Assembly: GCA_019118545.1 (NCBI GenBank)
Contig: DWYT01000103.1
Location: 1-42,276 of the forward strand
Source of the DNA: Candidatus Mediterraneibacter merdavium
GTDB taxonomy: Bacteria; Bacillota; Clostridia; Lachnospirales; Lachnospiraceae
Direction of reading: 5' to 3'
Length of the DNA stretch: 42,276 bases
Shown: in pieces, positions 7,778 through 16,088 of the stretch
How positions within the stretch are numbered: position 1 is the stretch's first letter
Layout of the letters: each line of letters opens with the position of its first letter
Notes under the pieces: generated by a model
Database searches by the model: none
Seen by the model: only the letters and a program-made list of their open reading frames with translations
What the model was told of the DNA's origin: nothing
Program-made: the position numbers and the translations under genes

Positions 7778-8396
7778 ATACAGCCCCCAGTTTCTGCATC
7801 AGCACATTGAGAGACTCGATCTCCGGCATCATCAGGATCGTGCTGTTAAGTCTCTTCTGATCTACCAAGAGCTGTCCGTCAATCAACAGCAGCTTATCTG
7901 TAATATAGCCGAACTCCACCATGGGAACACTTAATATCCCGCCGAGCATATTCACGGATACGCCCGGGACGCTCAGCTTGATCCGTATACCGGCAAGCTG
8001 GGATATGGCGTTTGCGTAAGAAGAGATAATGATATTCCCCAGCTCTGTCAGGACAGACATCTCCATCTCCGACAATTCCTCATAGCGCTCCACTGTCTGT
8101 CCAAGCATCTTGCTTAGCACTTCGTTTATAAAGTCCAGCCGAAGCAGGAAAAGCATGATCCCCTCAATATCCCCCGACATCTGTGTAAGAACCGCTGCAA
8201 CGCCCTCCTCGGGATCCCCCATCTTGTCAATGGACTCCGTATATCCAAGAAGGTTGATCTCCGGTATGGTCATCCTCACTTCCCTGCCGAGCATGTTTGC
8301 CAGCGACGTTGCCGCATAGCCTGTCCCTATGCTTGCTATCTCACGGATGATATCCAGCTCCGCCGCACCCATTTCTTCGTAACTTTCAATTTTCAT
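7761..8396 (-). CDS. cheC: CheY-P phosphatase CheC (first active site altered)
   Basis: A CheC-family protein with two pseudo-symmetric halves. The second half keeps the phosphatase pair E-x-x-N (ELGN, E118 and N121). In the first half the pair reads E19-x-x-S22 (EIASIGTGYAAT), with serine where asparagine is normal. The codon there is AGC. The ATG at 8396, with a GAGG ribosome site 8 bp upstream, is preferred over a TTG at 8414 that has almost no ribosome site; the choice changes length from 211 to 217 residues. CheC removes phosphate from CheY and is regulated by CheD, encoded next. One site may be inactive or weak. Confidence 0.95.
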   Translation of the reverse strand: MKIESYEEMGAAELDIIREIASIGTGYAATSLANMLGREVRMTIPEINLLGYTESIDKMGDPEEGVAAVLTQMSGDIEGIMLFLLRLDFINEVLSKMLGQTVERYEELSEMEMSVLTELGNIIISSYANAISQLAGIRIKLSVPGVSVNMLGGILSVPMVEFGYITDKLLLIDGQLLVDQKRLNSTILMMPEIESLNVLMQKLGAVYERGN

Positions 8397-8415
8397 CTCA
8401 ATGTCCTCGCTCAAT

Positions 8416-9129
8416 TTATCTTCTCAGCCCGTTGATCGTCTGTTCCACCTCGTCAGAGGTCTGTACCATTTTCAGCATATAGGAATACGCCCTCTGGGAT
8501 ATGATGACCTTTGACATCTCCTGCGCCAGATCTACGTTGGAGCTTTCCAGAGATCCTTTTACCAGATATGACTCTCCCCCCGCGAGGAACGGATTTCCGT
8601 TCTTCTCTGTAGGGATAAACCTGTTGCTGCCTGTGCTCAGCATCCCGTTTGTGGTGACGAAATCAAAGATTGCCGGATCGCCGCTCAGTTCCCCGCCGTC
8701 GTACCGGATGGGGTTCTGCTGCGCGTCCAGAACAAGCCATCCCTCCGCGTCCACAAGGTAGAACCCGTCAGCCCTCTCTGAGAGGGCAAAGCTGCCGTCA
8801 CGTGTGTAGACAATGGAATTATCTATAGGACTGCGCACCATGAAAAAGCCGTTCCCCTGAATCGCATAGTCATACGCTCCGCCGGTCTCGATCAGCACTC
8901 CGCCGGTAAAGTCGGACTCTGTACGCTCTACGACAGCGCCGGTCCCTGCCCTGAGGTCTCCCATATCCTCTTCTGTCCCGCGGATATTGTAATACATCAG
9001 ATCAAGAAACGATGAGTTTTTCGTCCTGTAACCGTTTGTATTCAGATTGGCGACGTTGTTGGAGAGAATATCCATGTGCGTCTGCTGCGTCATGGCTCCC
9101 CGCACTGCCGTGTAAAATGAAGTATCCAC
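8416..9129 (-). CDS. flhP: Flagellar rod/hook-basal body protein FlhP (FlgF/FlgG family)
   Basis: This 237-residue protein has the rod/hook family N-terminus (AMTQQTHMDILSNNVANLNTNGY), the central motif IQGNGFFMV and the C-terminal helix ending DEVEQTINGLRR with QRAYS before it. These ends form the coiled-coil D0 domain of axial flagellar proteins. The start is GTG at 9129, with GGAGGAGA upstream. It is the second of two tandem paralogues (with 9190-9942), as flhO and flhP are in B. subtilis, where they form the distal rod. It would be exported by the flagellar secretion system and has no Sec signal. Confidence 0.9.
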   Translation of the reverse strand: MDTSFYTAVRGAMTQQTHMDILSNNVANLNTNGYRTKNSSFLDLMYYNIRGTEEDMGDLRAGTGAVVERTESDFTGGVLIETGGAYDYAIQGNGFFMVRSPIDNSIVYTRDGSFALSERADGFYLVDAEGWLVLDAQQNPIRYDGGELSGDPAIFDFVTTNGMLSTGSNRFIPTEKNGNPFLAGGESYLVKGSLESSNVDLAQEMSKVIISQRAYSYMLKMVQTSDEVEQTINGLRR

Positions 9130-9189
9130 TTTGTCTCCTCCTTTTCACTCTCACTATTTATATAAATCAAGACGTGTATGTCCCTGATC

Positions 9190-9942
9190 CTAACCTGTTG
9201 GCCCCAGCTTTGTGGTCATCTGGGTGACGAGCTGGTCATAGATCGAAAGTATCTGCGCGGAGCTTTGAAGCGCTCTCTGGCTCGCCATCATCCGCGTCAT
9301 CTGTTCTACCGGGTCAGCATTGGAATTCTCCAGTGTCTTCCACTTGATCTGCGCGTCTGACGCAGCCGCGTTGGCATTCGTTGTATATACATTGTTGTTT
9401 TCTTTGTTCAACTGGGCATAATCGGCAAAATCCACCACCATGAGCTGTCCTAACAGGGCGCCGGTCGCCTCATTGTATATCCCGCCGTTCTCACTGGCAA
9501 GAATCCTGTCCGTGCCGAGATAAATCGTGCCGTTCTGCCCGAGCACTCTCCCGACTCCCGGCAGACACAGATATCCCTGATCGTCAAGGGAGAAGTTCCC
9601 GTTTCTTGTGTAGACCGTGCCGTTGTCAGTCTGGATCGCGAAGAATCCTTCCCCGACAATTGAGAAGTCCAGCGTACTTGACGAGACGCTTACTACCCCC
9701 TGCTCGTAGTCAGTCACAGTCTCGTCTCCGCCCGCGATCAGCGACATCGTCCCTATACGCGTGGTATCGGACTTGTTCTTATTGCCTGTCCTGATCATCA
9801 TCTCATTATAAAAGTCGGAGATGACAAACCTGTCCGCCTTAAAGCCGGGCGTCGTAGCGTTCGACATATTGTTGCTTATCACGTTTAAATTTCTGTTCTG
9901 TGTAAGCACTCCTGAGGTCAGTGTGTAAAATCCCTGAAACAT
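9190..9942 (-). CDS. flhO: Flagellar rod/hook-basal body protein FlhO (FlgF/FlgG family)
   Basis: This axial protein has the rod signature (LTQNRNLNVISNNMSNATTPGF), the motif IVGEGFFAI and a C-terminal helix containing MASQRALQSSAQILSIYDQL. The ATG at 9942, giving 250 residues, is chosen because MFQGFYTLTSG matches the family start and AAAGGATG lies upstream. The longer frame to 9993 runs into fliA and adds unrelated residues. It lies 7 bp after fliA and 60 bp before flhP. Which paralogue matches B. subtilis FlhO or FlhP is assigned by order. Confidence 0.9.
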   Translation of the reverse strand: MFQGFYTLTSGVLTQNRNLNVISNNMSNATTPGFKADRFVISDFYNEMMIRTGNKNKSDTTRIGTMSLIAGGDETVTDYEQGVVSVSSSTLDFSIVGEGFFAIQTDNGTVYTRNGNFSLDDQGYLCLPGVGRVLGQNGTIYLGTDRILASENGGIYNEATGALLGQLMVVDFADYAQLNKENNNVYTTNANAAASDAQIKWKTLENSNADPVEQMTRMMASQRALQSSAQILSIYDQLVTQMTTKLGPTG

Positions 9943-9949
9943 CTTTATT

Positions 9950-10753
9950 TCATCCTTTCTTTGATCCGGGAGCCATATGGAATTCCCGCTCAATGTATTC
10001 TTTTAGCTTTTTTATTGCCGCCGAATGGATCTGGGAGACACGAGGCTCGCTCACCTCCAACACTTGTGCAATCTCCCTCATATTAAGTTCTTCGACATAA
10101 TAGAGTGAAATAATAATCTTCTCTTTATCTTTAAGGCTCTCAATCCCCTGAATAAGCACCTCTGACAGTTCCCTTCGCAGGTATGCTTCCTCGGGCTGCT
10201 GCTCCGCCTCCGCGGCAGGAACCTGAGCTGTCCTCTTTTTTTCCTGTGCCTCCTCAAGTATCGTATCCAGCGAGACGACGGAGAGAAGGCTGTTTTTGCC
10301 GATTACCTCCTGATATTTGTCGTAGGGCATATTCAGGTAATCCGCCACTGCCTTTGAATCCGGGACTTTGCCGTTTTTCACTGTCAGCTCTGACACGGCG
10401 TTCTCAATCACTTTCATGCTTTTGCGCACATTGCGGGAACCCCACTCCTGTTTGCGGGCAATGTCTATAATAAGCCCCCTCATTCTGCGGGAGAGGTAAG
10501 TCTCAAACTTCGCGTTTTTTGTACTGTCGTATTTATCAAGCAGATTCATCAGCGCGATCACGCCCTCCTGAATAATGTCTTCTACCTGCGTAAACCCCAG
10601 ATAGATATCCCTCATCTGCAGGGCGATCGTCCTTACTACATATACATAGCGGACAACCAGCTCCTGCTTGATCTCCAGACTCTTTGTACGGGCGTATTCT
10701 TCGAGAAGCTCTTCATTTGTCATATTTTCGTATGGTACTTTGCTATGGCTCAT
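9950..10753 (-). CDS. fliA: RNA polymerase sigma-28 factor FliA/SigD
   Basis: This 267-residue sigma-70-family protein has region 2 (DIIQEGVIALMNLLDKYD, then KFETYLSRRMRGLIIDIAR), a region 3 stretch and a region 4 helix-turn-helix (MREIAQVLEVSEPRVSQIHS). This arrangement is FliA/SigD/WhiG-like. It directs polymerase to late flagellar and chemotaxis promoters; a matching promoter is present before fliD (3466-3492). It follows flhA directly, whereas in B. subtilis flhF, flhG and chemotaxis genes lie between. A linker rich in Q/E/A (around 175-190) separates regions 3 and 4. No anti-sigma factor FlgM is seen in the window. Confidence 0.96.
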   Translation of the reverse strand: MSHSKVPYENMTNEELLEEYARTKSLEIKQELVVRYVYVVRTIALQMRDIYLGFTQVEDIIQEGVIALMNLLDKYDSTKNAKFETYLSRRMRGLIIDIARKQEWGSRNVRKSMKVIENAVSELTVKNGKVPDSKAVADYLNMPYDKYQEVIGKNSLLSVVSLDTILEEAQEKKRTAQVPAAEAEQQPEEAYLRRELSEVLIQGIESLKDKEKIIISLYYVEELNMREIAQVLEVSEPRVSQIHSAAIKKLKEYIEREFHMAPGSKKG

Positions 10754-10786
10754 GTCTCATCCTCTTCCTCCTGTACGCCGGGGCTT

Positions 10787-12853
10787 TTACGGGGTGATAT
10801 TGGCAACCACCTGTATCTGGATATTGTTCGTCACCTCTTGGAACGCCAGAACGCTCAGGTCAGGAAAAACAGGTTCCAGAAGCTGGTGTACGTAGAAGCG
10901 GAGCACCTGACTTGTAAGAAGGATCGGCTCCCTCGACAGATCTGAAAATTTCTTCATCTCCGTGCCAAGCTGGTTGATCATATTCTGCACGGTGTCAGGA
11001 TTCAGGGATATCTGTACTCCTGAATCTCCTTTCACAAGATTTTCCACCATCATCCGCTCAAGATCCGCATCCAGCGTCATCACGCTCATCTGCCCGTCAT
11101 GGCAGAATTTTCTGGTGATCGTCCGCTTCAGGGCGCTTCTGACATGCTCCACTGTGTTGTGGAAATCAGCCCCGGAGGTCACACAGTCTGACGCCGTTTC
11201 TACGATGGTCTCCAGATCCTTGATCGGAATATCCTCTTTTAGCAGGCTGACAAGGATCTTCTGCAGAAGACTGTAAGACACAGTTCCGGGAATACTATCC
11301 TCCGCAAGCTCGGGAGCCGTCTTTTTCAGGCTCTCTGCAAGCTGTACTGTCTCCTGTCTGCTCAGCAGCTCATAAGCATGTCTGCGGACTGTCTCGGAAA
11401 GGTGGGTAACCATAACGGAGAGAGGATCAATAACTGTGTAACCATAGATCTCCGCCATCTCTTTGTTCTCTGGAAGAATCCATTTGCTTGGGATGCCGTA
11501 TGCGGGTTCAATCGTCTCAATTCCGTCGATCTCACCTGACGGTTCGGACGGTTCCAGAGCCAGATAGTAGTCCACAAGAATCTCCCCTCTGGCAACCTCT
11601 TCTCCCCTGATCTTGATCCTGTACTGGTTCGTGTTCAGAGCCGCACTGTCTCTTAAGCGGATCGAGGGGATGACAAGTCCCATCTCCTGCGCATACTGGC
11701 GCCGGAATATGATGATGCGGTTCATCATCTTTCCGCCGCTTGCCTCATCCACAAGTGGGATCAGGCTGTAGCCAAATTCCATCTCCACGGGCTCCACGCC
11801 GATCAGGGAGTATACATTTCTGATATCCCTGTAGTAGTCGTCGGGTGAAGCTTCCTGTTCAGCTCCTGCCTCCTGAGCTTTTGCCTCCTCTTTCTCCGCA
11901 TGCTCCGCCATCTCTGTCATCCTCTGCGACAGACGGAATCCGGCAAACAGAAGTCCTGCTCCCAGTATGAGAAGCTGGGGTTTGGGCATACCGGGCACAA
12001 AAAGAAGTACAAGCAGGACAAGTCCCGCGATCATGATGGCGCGGGGCTGCGCAAGGAACTGGTGGGATACATCCTCGTTTAAGCTTCCCTCGGATACAGA
12101 CCGTGTGACGATCATACCCGTCGCCGTTGAGATCAGCAGGGCGGGGATCTGGGAGACAAGCCCGTCGCCGATCGTGGCGATGGAATACACTGTCAGCACC
12201 TCTGAAAACTCCATCCCGAAACTGAGCATTCCGATTGCGGAACCACCCACCAGATTGACGATCGTGATAAGAAGCGACATGATGGCGTCGCCTTTGACGA
12301 TCTTTGTCGCACCGTCCATGGCTCCGTAGAAATCCGCTTCCCTCTGGATATCAGAACGGCGCTTCCTTGCCTGTGCCTCCGTGATCAGACCGGAGCTTAA
12401 GTCCGCGTCCACAGCCATCTGTTTTCCCGGCATGGCGTCGAGTGTGAACCTTGCGGCAACCTCAGCCACACGTTCCGCGCCTTTGTTGATTACGATAAAC
12501 TGCACAAGAAGTATGATGATAAAGATAATGAACCCGACTACCGCGTTCCCCTGCAGCACGAAATCACCGAATGCCTTGATTACGGCTCCTGCTTCTCCCT
12601 GATGCATCAGGATATTCCTCGTGGAGGAAACGTTGATACCCAACCTGAACAGCGTCGTTATGAGCAGCAGGGACGGAAAGATAGAGAATTCCAGCGGGGA
12701 CCTGATGCTCATGCTGATCAGCAGGATAATCAGGGATATGGAAATATTTATAATGATCATGACGTCCAGTAAAAATGGACTCAGTGGAATAATAAGCAGC
12801 AGCACGATCATTACCACAAACAGCGCTACTGAATTATTGAGTAATCTCTTCAT
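10787..12853 (-). CDS. flhA: Flagellar export gate protein FlhA
   Basis: This 688-residue protein has an N-terminal membrane half of about eight segments and a cytoplasmic C-terminal half. The FHIPEP-family signature is present at about 134-152 (ARFTLDAMPGKQMAVDADL), followed by DFYGAMDGATKIVKGDA. FlhA forms the nonameric ring of the export gate and docks chaperone-substrate complexes. The length is normal. It follows flhB by 12 bp. No flhF or flhG lies between it and fliA, only 33 bp. Confidence 0.97.
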   Translation of the reverse strand: MKRLLNNSVALFVVMIVLLLIIPLSPFLLDVMIIINISISLIILLISMSIRSPLEFSIFPSLLLITTLFRLGINVSSTRNILMHQGEAGAVIKAFGDFVLQGNAVVGFIIFIIILLVQFIVINKGAERVAEVAARFTLDAMPGKQMAVDADLSSGLITEAQARKRRSDIQREADFYGAMDGATKIVKGDAIMSLLITIVNLVGGSAIGMLSFGMEFSEVLTVYSIATIGDGLVSQIPALLISTATGMIVTRSVSEGSLNEDVSHQFLAQPRAIMIAGLVLLVLLFVPGMPKPQLLILGAGLLFAGFRLSQRMTEMAEHAEKEEAKAQEAGAEQEASPDDYYRDIRNVYSLIGVEPVEMEFGYSLIPLVDEASGGKMMNRIIIFRRQYAQEMGLVIPSIRLRDSAALNTNQYRIKIRGEEVARGEILVDYYLALEPSEPSGEIDGIETIEPAYGIPSKWILPENKEMAEIYGYTVIDPLSVMVTHLSETVRRHAYELLSRQETVQLAESLKKTAPELAEDSIPGTVSYSLLQKILVSLLKEDIPIKDLETIVETASDCVTSGADFHNTVEHVRSALKRTITRKFCHDGQMSVMTLDADLERMMVENLVKGDSGVQISLNPDTVQNMINQLGTEMKKFSDLSREPILLTSQVLRFYVHQLLEPVFPDLSVLAFQEVTNNIQIQVVANITP

Positions 12854-12865
12854 AATCTACTTCAT

Positions 12866-13927
12866 CTACTCCGTTTTCTTCTTCAGTCTGTACACATATA
12901 CAAGGATCTCGGCAACCGCGCTGTAATACTCTCTCGGTATCTCCTGATCCACATCCGCCGAGGCGTAAAGCGCACGTGCAAGGGGTTTGTTCTCGATCAC
13001 TGTGACCCCGTTATCCTCGCCGACTTTGACAATGCGCAGTGCCAACTCGTCCTGCCCCTTTGCTACTACTATCGGCGCGGCGTTTTTCTCCATATCGTAT
13101 TTAAGCGCCACGGCAAAATGCGTAGGGTTTCGGATGATAACGTCCGCCGCCGGGACGGCCTGTATCATTCTGGACATTGCCCTCTGTCTCTGCACACTGC
13201 GGATCCTGCTTTTGATCTGCGGATTTCCCTCTGTCTGCTTGACTTCTTCTTTTATTTCCTCTTTGGACATCCTGAGTTCCCGCTCATAATCCCAACGCTG
13301 GTAAAAATAATCCAGCACTGCGATCACGGCAAAGACAGCCACCACCGTCACCACAAGATCCATGGCAAGGTTAAGCATATAGACCGTTGATCTGGCAATC
13401 CCCATGTCCATGGTTCGCACAACCGCCGTGAAATCATCTTTAATTATCCTATACAGTATCACGGACAGGATAATAATCTTGATCATATTCTTGATCAGTT
13501 CCACGACATTCTTCAGCGAGAACAGCTTCTTTATCCCCTGAAGCGGGCTTATGTTGCTCAGCTTTGGAGAGAATTTTTTCGAGGTAAACAGAAATTTGGT
13601 CTGCGCTCCTGTAGCAACGATTGCCAGCCCTATGCTGATAAGCATTATAGGAAGCGCTGACTTTAAAAAAGCGCTGATAAACTCCTGCGTAATTGCACTA
13701 AGCTGTCCGGCAGTAGAACTGTCCGCCGCGCCTCCCATGACAATAAGCTCTTTTGTAAAGACTCTCACCTCTTCGTAGATGCCGGGAAACAGAACCTTAA
13801 GCGCATAGAACGTACCTGCGATACCTACTATTGTGATCACGTCTGAGCTAAAAAAGATATTTCCTTCTTTTCGGGCATCACGCCGTCTTTTCGGGGTGGC
13901 TTTTTCGGTTTTGGAACTGTCCGCCAT
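12866..13927 (-). CDS. flhB: Flagellar export switch protein FlhB
   Basis: This 353-residue protein starts with the family signature KTEKATPKRRRDARKEGN, has about four membrane segments (roughly 30-210) and a cytoplasmic tail with the self-cleavage motif NPTH at 267-270. Cleavage between N and P switches export specificity from rod/hook to filament proteins, in response to FliK. A second gene encoding only the FlhB C-terminal domain lies at 32614-32985. The ribosome site is GGGAG 9 bp before the ATG. Confidence 0.97.
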   Translation of the reverse strand: MADSSKTEKATPKRRRDARKEGNIFFSSDVITIVGIAGTFYALKVLFPGIYEEVRVFTKELIVMGGAADSSTAGQLSAITQEFISAFLKSALPIMLISIGLAIVATGAQTKFLFTSKKFSPKLSNISPLQGIKKLFSLKNVVELIKNMIKIIILSVILYRIIKDDFTAVVRTMDMGIARSTVYMLNLAMDLVVTVVAVFAVIAVLDYFYQRWDYERELRMSKEEIKEEVKQTEGNPQIKSRIRSVQRQRAMSRMIQAVPAADVIIRNPTHFAVALKYDMEKNAAPIVVAKGQDELALRIVKVGEDNGVTVIENKPLARALYASADVDQEIPREYYSAVAEILVYVYRLKKKTE

Positions 13928-13976
13928 TATGTATCACTCCCTTGCAAGTACTCTGCTGCACCGCCTCCTGTGCACC

Positions 13977-14759
13977 TTAGCCCGCCATCAGCCTCAGCAT
14001 CTCCTGCACCTGCCGGATCATCTCAGTCACCATATTGTCCAGATAGGCGCCCACAGGCGAGATCATGAGAAGCATGGCGAGAAGCCCAACCACTACTTTT
14101 AAGTCTATGTTCAAAACAAAAAGGTTGATCTGCGGGATCACTTTTGTCAGCATCCCTACTGAAACCTCTAAGAGAAATTCAATGGCGATAAGCGGGAACG
14201 CCAGCTTCATGGCGAGTACCACACATTCTGTAAAGAGCGTCACCGCCGCGTCCGCCTGAAGCTGCCCGATGACTGCCGCGCCATAGGGAACCATCTCGGA
14301 AGATGTCAGTAGAATGTGGATCAGTGCAAGATGACCGTCAACCGCAAAAAAAAGCAGGAGGAAATACATCTCCAGAAGCTGGCCGGTCAGGGCGATCTGC
14401 ACTCCGTTCTGTGGATCATACACAGTCGCCATGGACAGCCCCATCTGGAAGTCGATGACAGAACCTGCATGTGTCATTACAAAATCAAACAGTTGAAGAA
14501 CAAACCCAAGCACATACCCCATTCCAAATTCTAAAATAAGCATCATTCCAAAAGCAATGGGATTATTCACATCGGGTACGGAAACTCCCGCCGAGTTCTC
14601 CGCCTGATATATAATCACTGCAAGCACAAGGGCAAGCCCTGTGCGGAACATCCCCGGCAGGTTTCTCCGGCCAAGGACAGGATTGAGCAGAATAAAGCCT
14701 GACATCCGCATGAGGATGAGGCAGAAAAGCATAAATTCAGGCGTACCTGCAATCAGCAT
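13977..14759 (-). CDS. fliR: Flagellar export gate protein FliR
   Basis: This 260-residue, strongly hydrophobic protein has about six membrane segments. It carries family phrases such as RMSGFILLNPVLGRRNLP near the N-terminus, and it follows fliQ by 10 bp. FliR packs with FliP and FliQ into the export pore. AGGAGGAG precedes the ATG. Length and position in fliP-fliQ-fliR-flhB-flhA are standard. Confidence 0.95.
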   Translation of the reverse strand: MLIAGTPEFMLFCLILMRMSGFILLNPVLGRRNLPGMFRTGLALVLAVIIYQAENSAGVSVPDVNNPIAFGMMLILEFGMGYVLGFVLQLFDFVMTHAGSVIDFQMGLSMATVYDPQNGVQIALTGQLLEMYFLLLFFAVDGHLALIHILLTSSEMVPYGAAVIGQLQADAAVTLFTECVVLAMKLAFPLIAIEFLLEVSVGMLTKVIPQINLFVLNIDLKVVVGLLAMLLMISPVGAYLDNMVTEMIRQVQEMLRLMAG

Positions 14760-14769
14760 ACTTCTCCTC

Positions 14770-15033
14770 CTATCCCGCTATCATGCGGAAAACCTGCTCT
14801 GTCAGATTCTGGAGCCTCTCCATTATCCTACTTCCTGTTATCAGGAGGATACATCCGACCACAACCAGCTTGGGCACAAAGGTCAGTGTCTGCTCATGTA
14901 TCTGGGTCGCCGCCTGCAGGATCGATATCACTACGCCGATCGCCATACTGATTATGAGAACCGGTCCGCCGATCTGGACAGTCAGAACAAAGAACTGGTA
15001 CATTAAGTCATTTACTTCTCCGGCAGTTATCAT
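14770..15033 (-). CDS. fliQ: Flagellar export gate protein FliQ
   Basis: This 87-residue protein has two membrane hairpin segments and FliQ phrases (GGPVLIISMAIGVVISILQAATQI, abbreviated here to its core IGVVISILQAATQIHEQTL). It is a small subunit of the FliPQR pore. Normal size and standard position between fliP and fliR. Confidence 0.95.
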   Translation of the reverse strand: MITAGEVNDLMYQFFVLTVQIGGPVLIISMAIGVVISILQAATQIHEQTLTFVPKLVVVGCILLITGSRIMERLQNLTEQVFRMIAG

Positions 15034-15070
15034 TACCTGTCATCCTTTCTCTCTTTTCCGGGCGCTCCCA

Positions 15071-15745
15071 TCAGTAAGTAGCGCTCTGTACAATGCTGGA
15101 AAACAGAAGTTCCCATCCATTTACAGTGACAAACAGCAGCAGTTTAAAGGGCAGAGATATCGTCGCCGGGGGCAGCATGATCATTCCCATGGACATCAGC
15201 ACACTGGCAACCACGACGTCAATCAGCAGGAATGGGATGAATATAAGAAAACCTGCCATAAATCCTCTTGTCAGCTCACTGGTCATAAAGGAGGGGATCA
15301 CAACTGTCATCGGGATATCCTGTACATTCTCCTGCACATTTTCTGGTGTCTCCATCCCCGCAAAATCCATGAACATATTCAATGTATCTATCTCTGTCTG
15401 GCTGAGCATGAACTCCTTCATCGGAACTGAAGCAGCATCCAGAGCCTGCTCCTGCGTCATCTGTCCCTCTACATACGGCTGGTATGCTGTCTCATTGATC
15501 TCGCTGATGACCGGACGCATGATAAAAAGCGTCAGGAACAGGGATATTCCCACGAGTACCATATTCGGCGGCGTCTGCTGGATTCCCATAGCGTTCCTTG
15601 TAAAAGAAATAATAATGAGAATCCTGCTGAAAGACGTCATCATAATGAGGATCGAGGGAAGAAGCATAACGATCGTCATCAGTATAAGGATATCCAGTGT
15701 GGGGACTCCGTTCCCGTTTATGTTTATCAGGGAATTATTGTCCAT
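15071..15745 (-). CDS. fliP: Flagellar export gate protein FliP
   Basis: This 224-residue protein has four membrane segments. Family signatures are MTSFSRILIIISFTRNAMG, TPPNMVLVGISLFLTLFIM and the C-terminal IPFLLIDVVVASVLMSMGMIM region. FliP forms the pentameric core of the export channel. Unlike enterobacterial FliP it shows no clear cleavable signal peptide. It overlaps fliO by 11 bp. Confidence 0.97.
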   Translation of the reverse strand: MDNNSLININGNGVPTLDILILMTIVMLLPSILIMMTSFSRILIIISFTRNAMGIQQTPPNMVLVGISLFLTLFIMRPVISEINETAYQPYVEGQMTQEQALDAASVPMKEFMLSQTEIDTLNMFMDFAGMETPENVQENVQDIPMTVVIPSFMTSELTRGFMAGFLIFIPFLLIDVVVASVLMSMGMIMLPPATISLPFKLLLFVTVNGWELLFSSIVQSATY

Positions 15746-16082
15746 TCTTCTTCCTCCCTATTTTGTTCATCAGCTCCCGGAAATCAACGGCTCCCGGAAC
15801 TGTCAGATCCGGCGGCTGAAGCGGTTCCGGCTCTTCCTCCATCTCCCCGAGAAGTGTAATCTCTGAGGCCGCGATGCCTACGATATATATCTTCTTTCCT
15901 AATTGTACAAGCGCAAGATATTTGTCCTGCGCCAGAGGCATCCTGTCAATCATCTTCATATATCGGGACCGGCCGCCGAACTGTCCGCTGCCCACGATCT
16001 TTCGTGTGAACCACCATGCCCCGACAAGCACCGCAACAATAATCAGCAGTGTGCCCATACCGGTAAGTATACCTTCCCACAT
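15735..16082 (-). CDS. fliO: Flagellar biosynthesis protein FliO/FliZ
   Basis: This 115-residue protein has one N-terminal membrane segment (about 5-28) followed by a basic cytoplasmic domain with RMPLAQDKYLALVQLGKKIYIVGIA. That pattern is typical of the FliO/FliZ family, which helps FliP assemble. Start 6 bp after fliY; overlap with fliP 11 bp. Sequence conservation in the family is low, but composition and place are diagnostic. Confidence 0.92.
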   Translation of the reverse strand: MWEGILTGMGTLLIIVAVLVGAWWFTRKIVGSGQFGGRSRYMKMIDRMPLAQDKYLALVQLGKKIYIVGIAASEITLLGEMEEEPEPLQPPDLTVPGAVDFRELMNKIGRKKNGQ

Positions 16083-16088
16083 CTGCCA

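Noticed and set aside
15093-15866. Long plus-strand open frame (257 codons) opposite fliP and fliO.
   Set aside because: It lies antisense to two conserved genes, has no family likeness, and reflects codon bias on the real strand.
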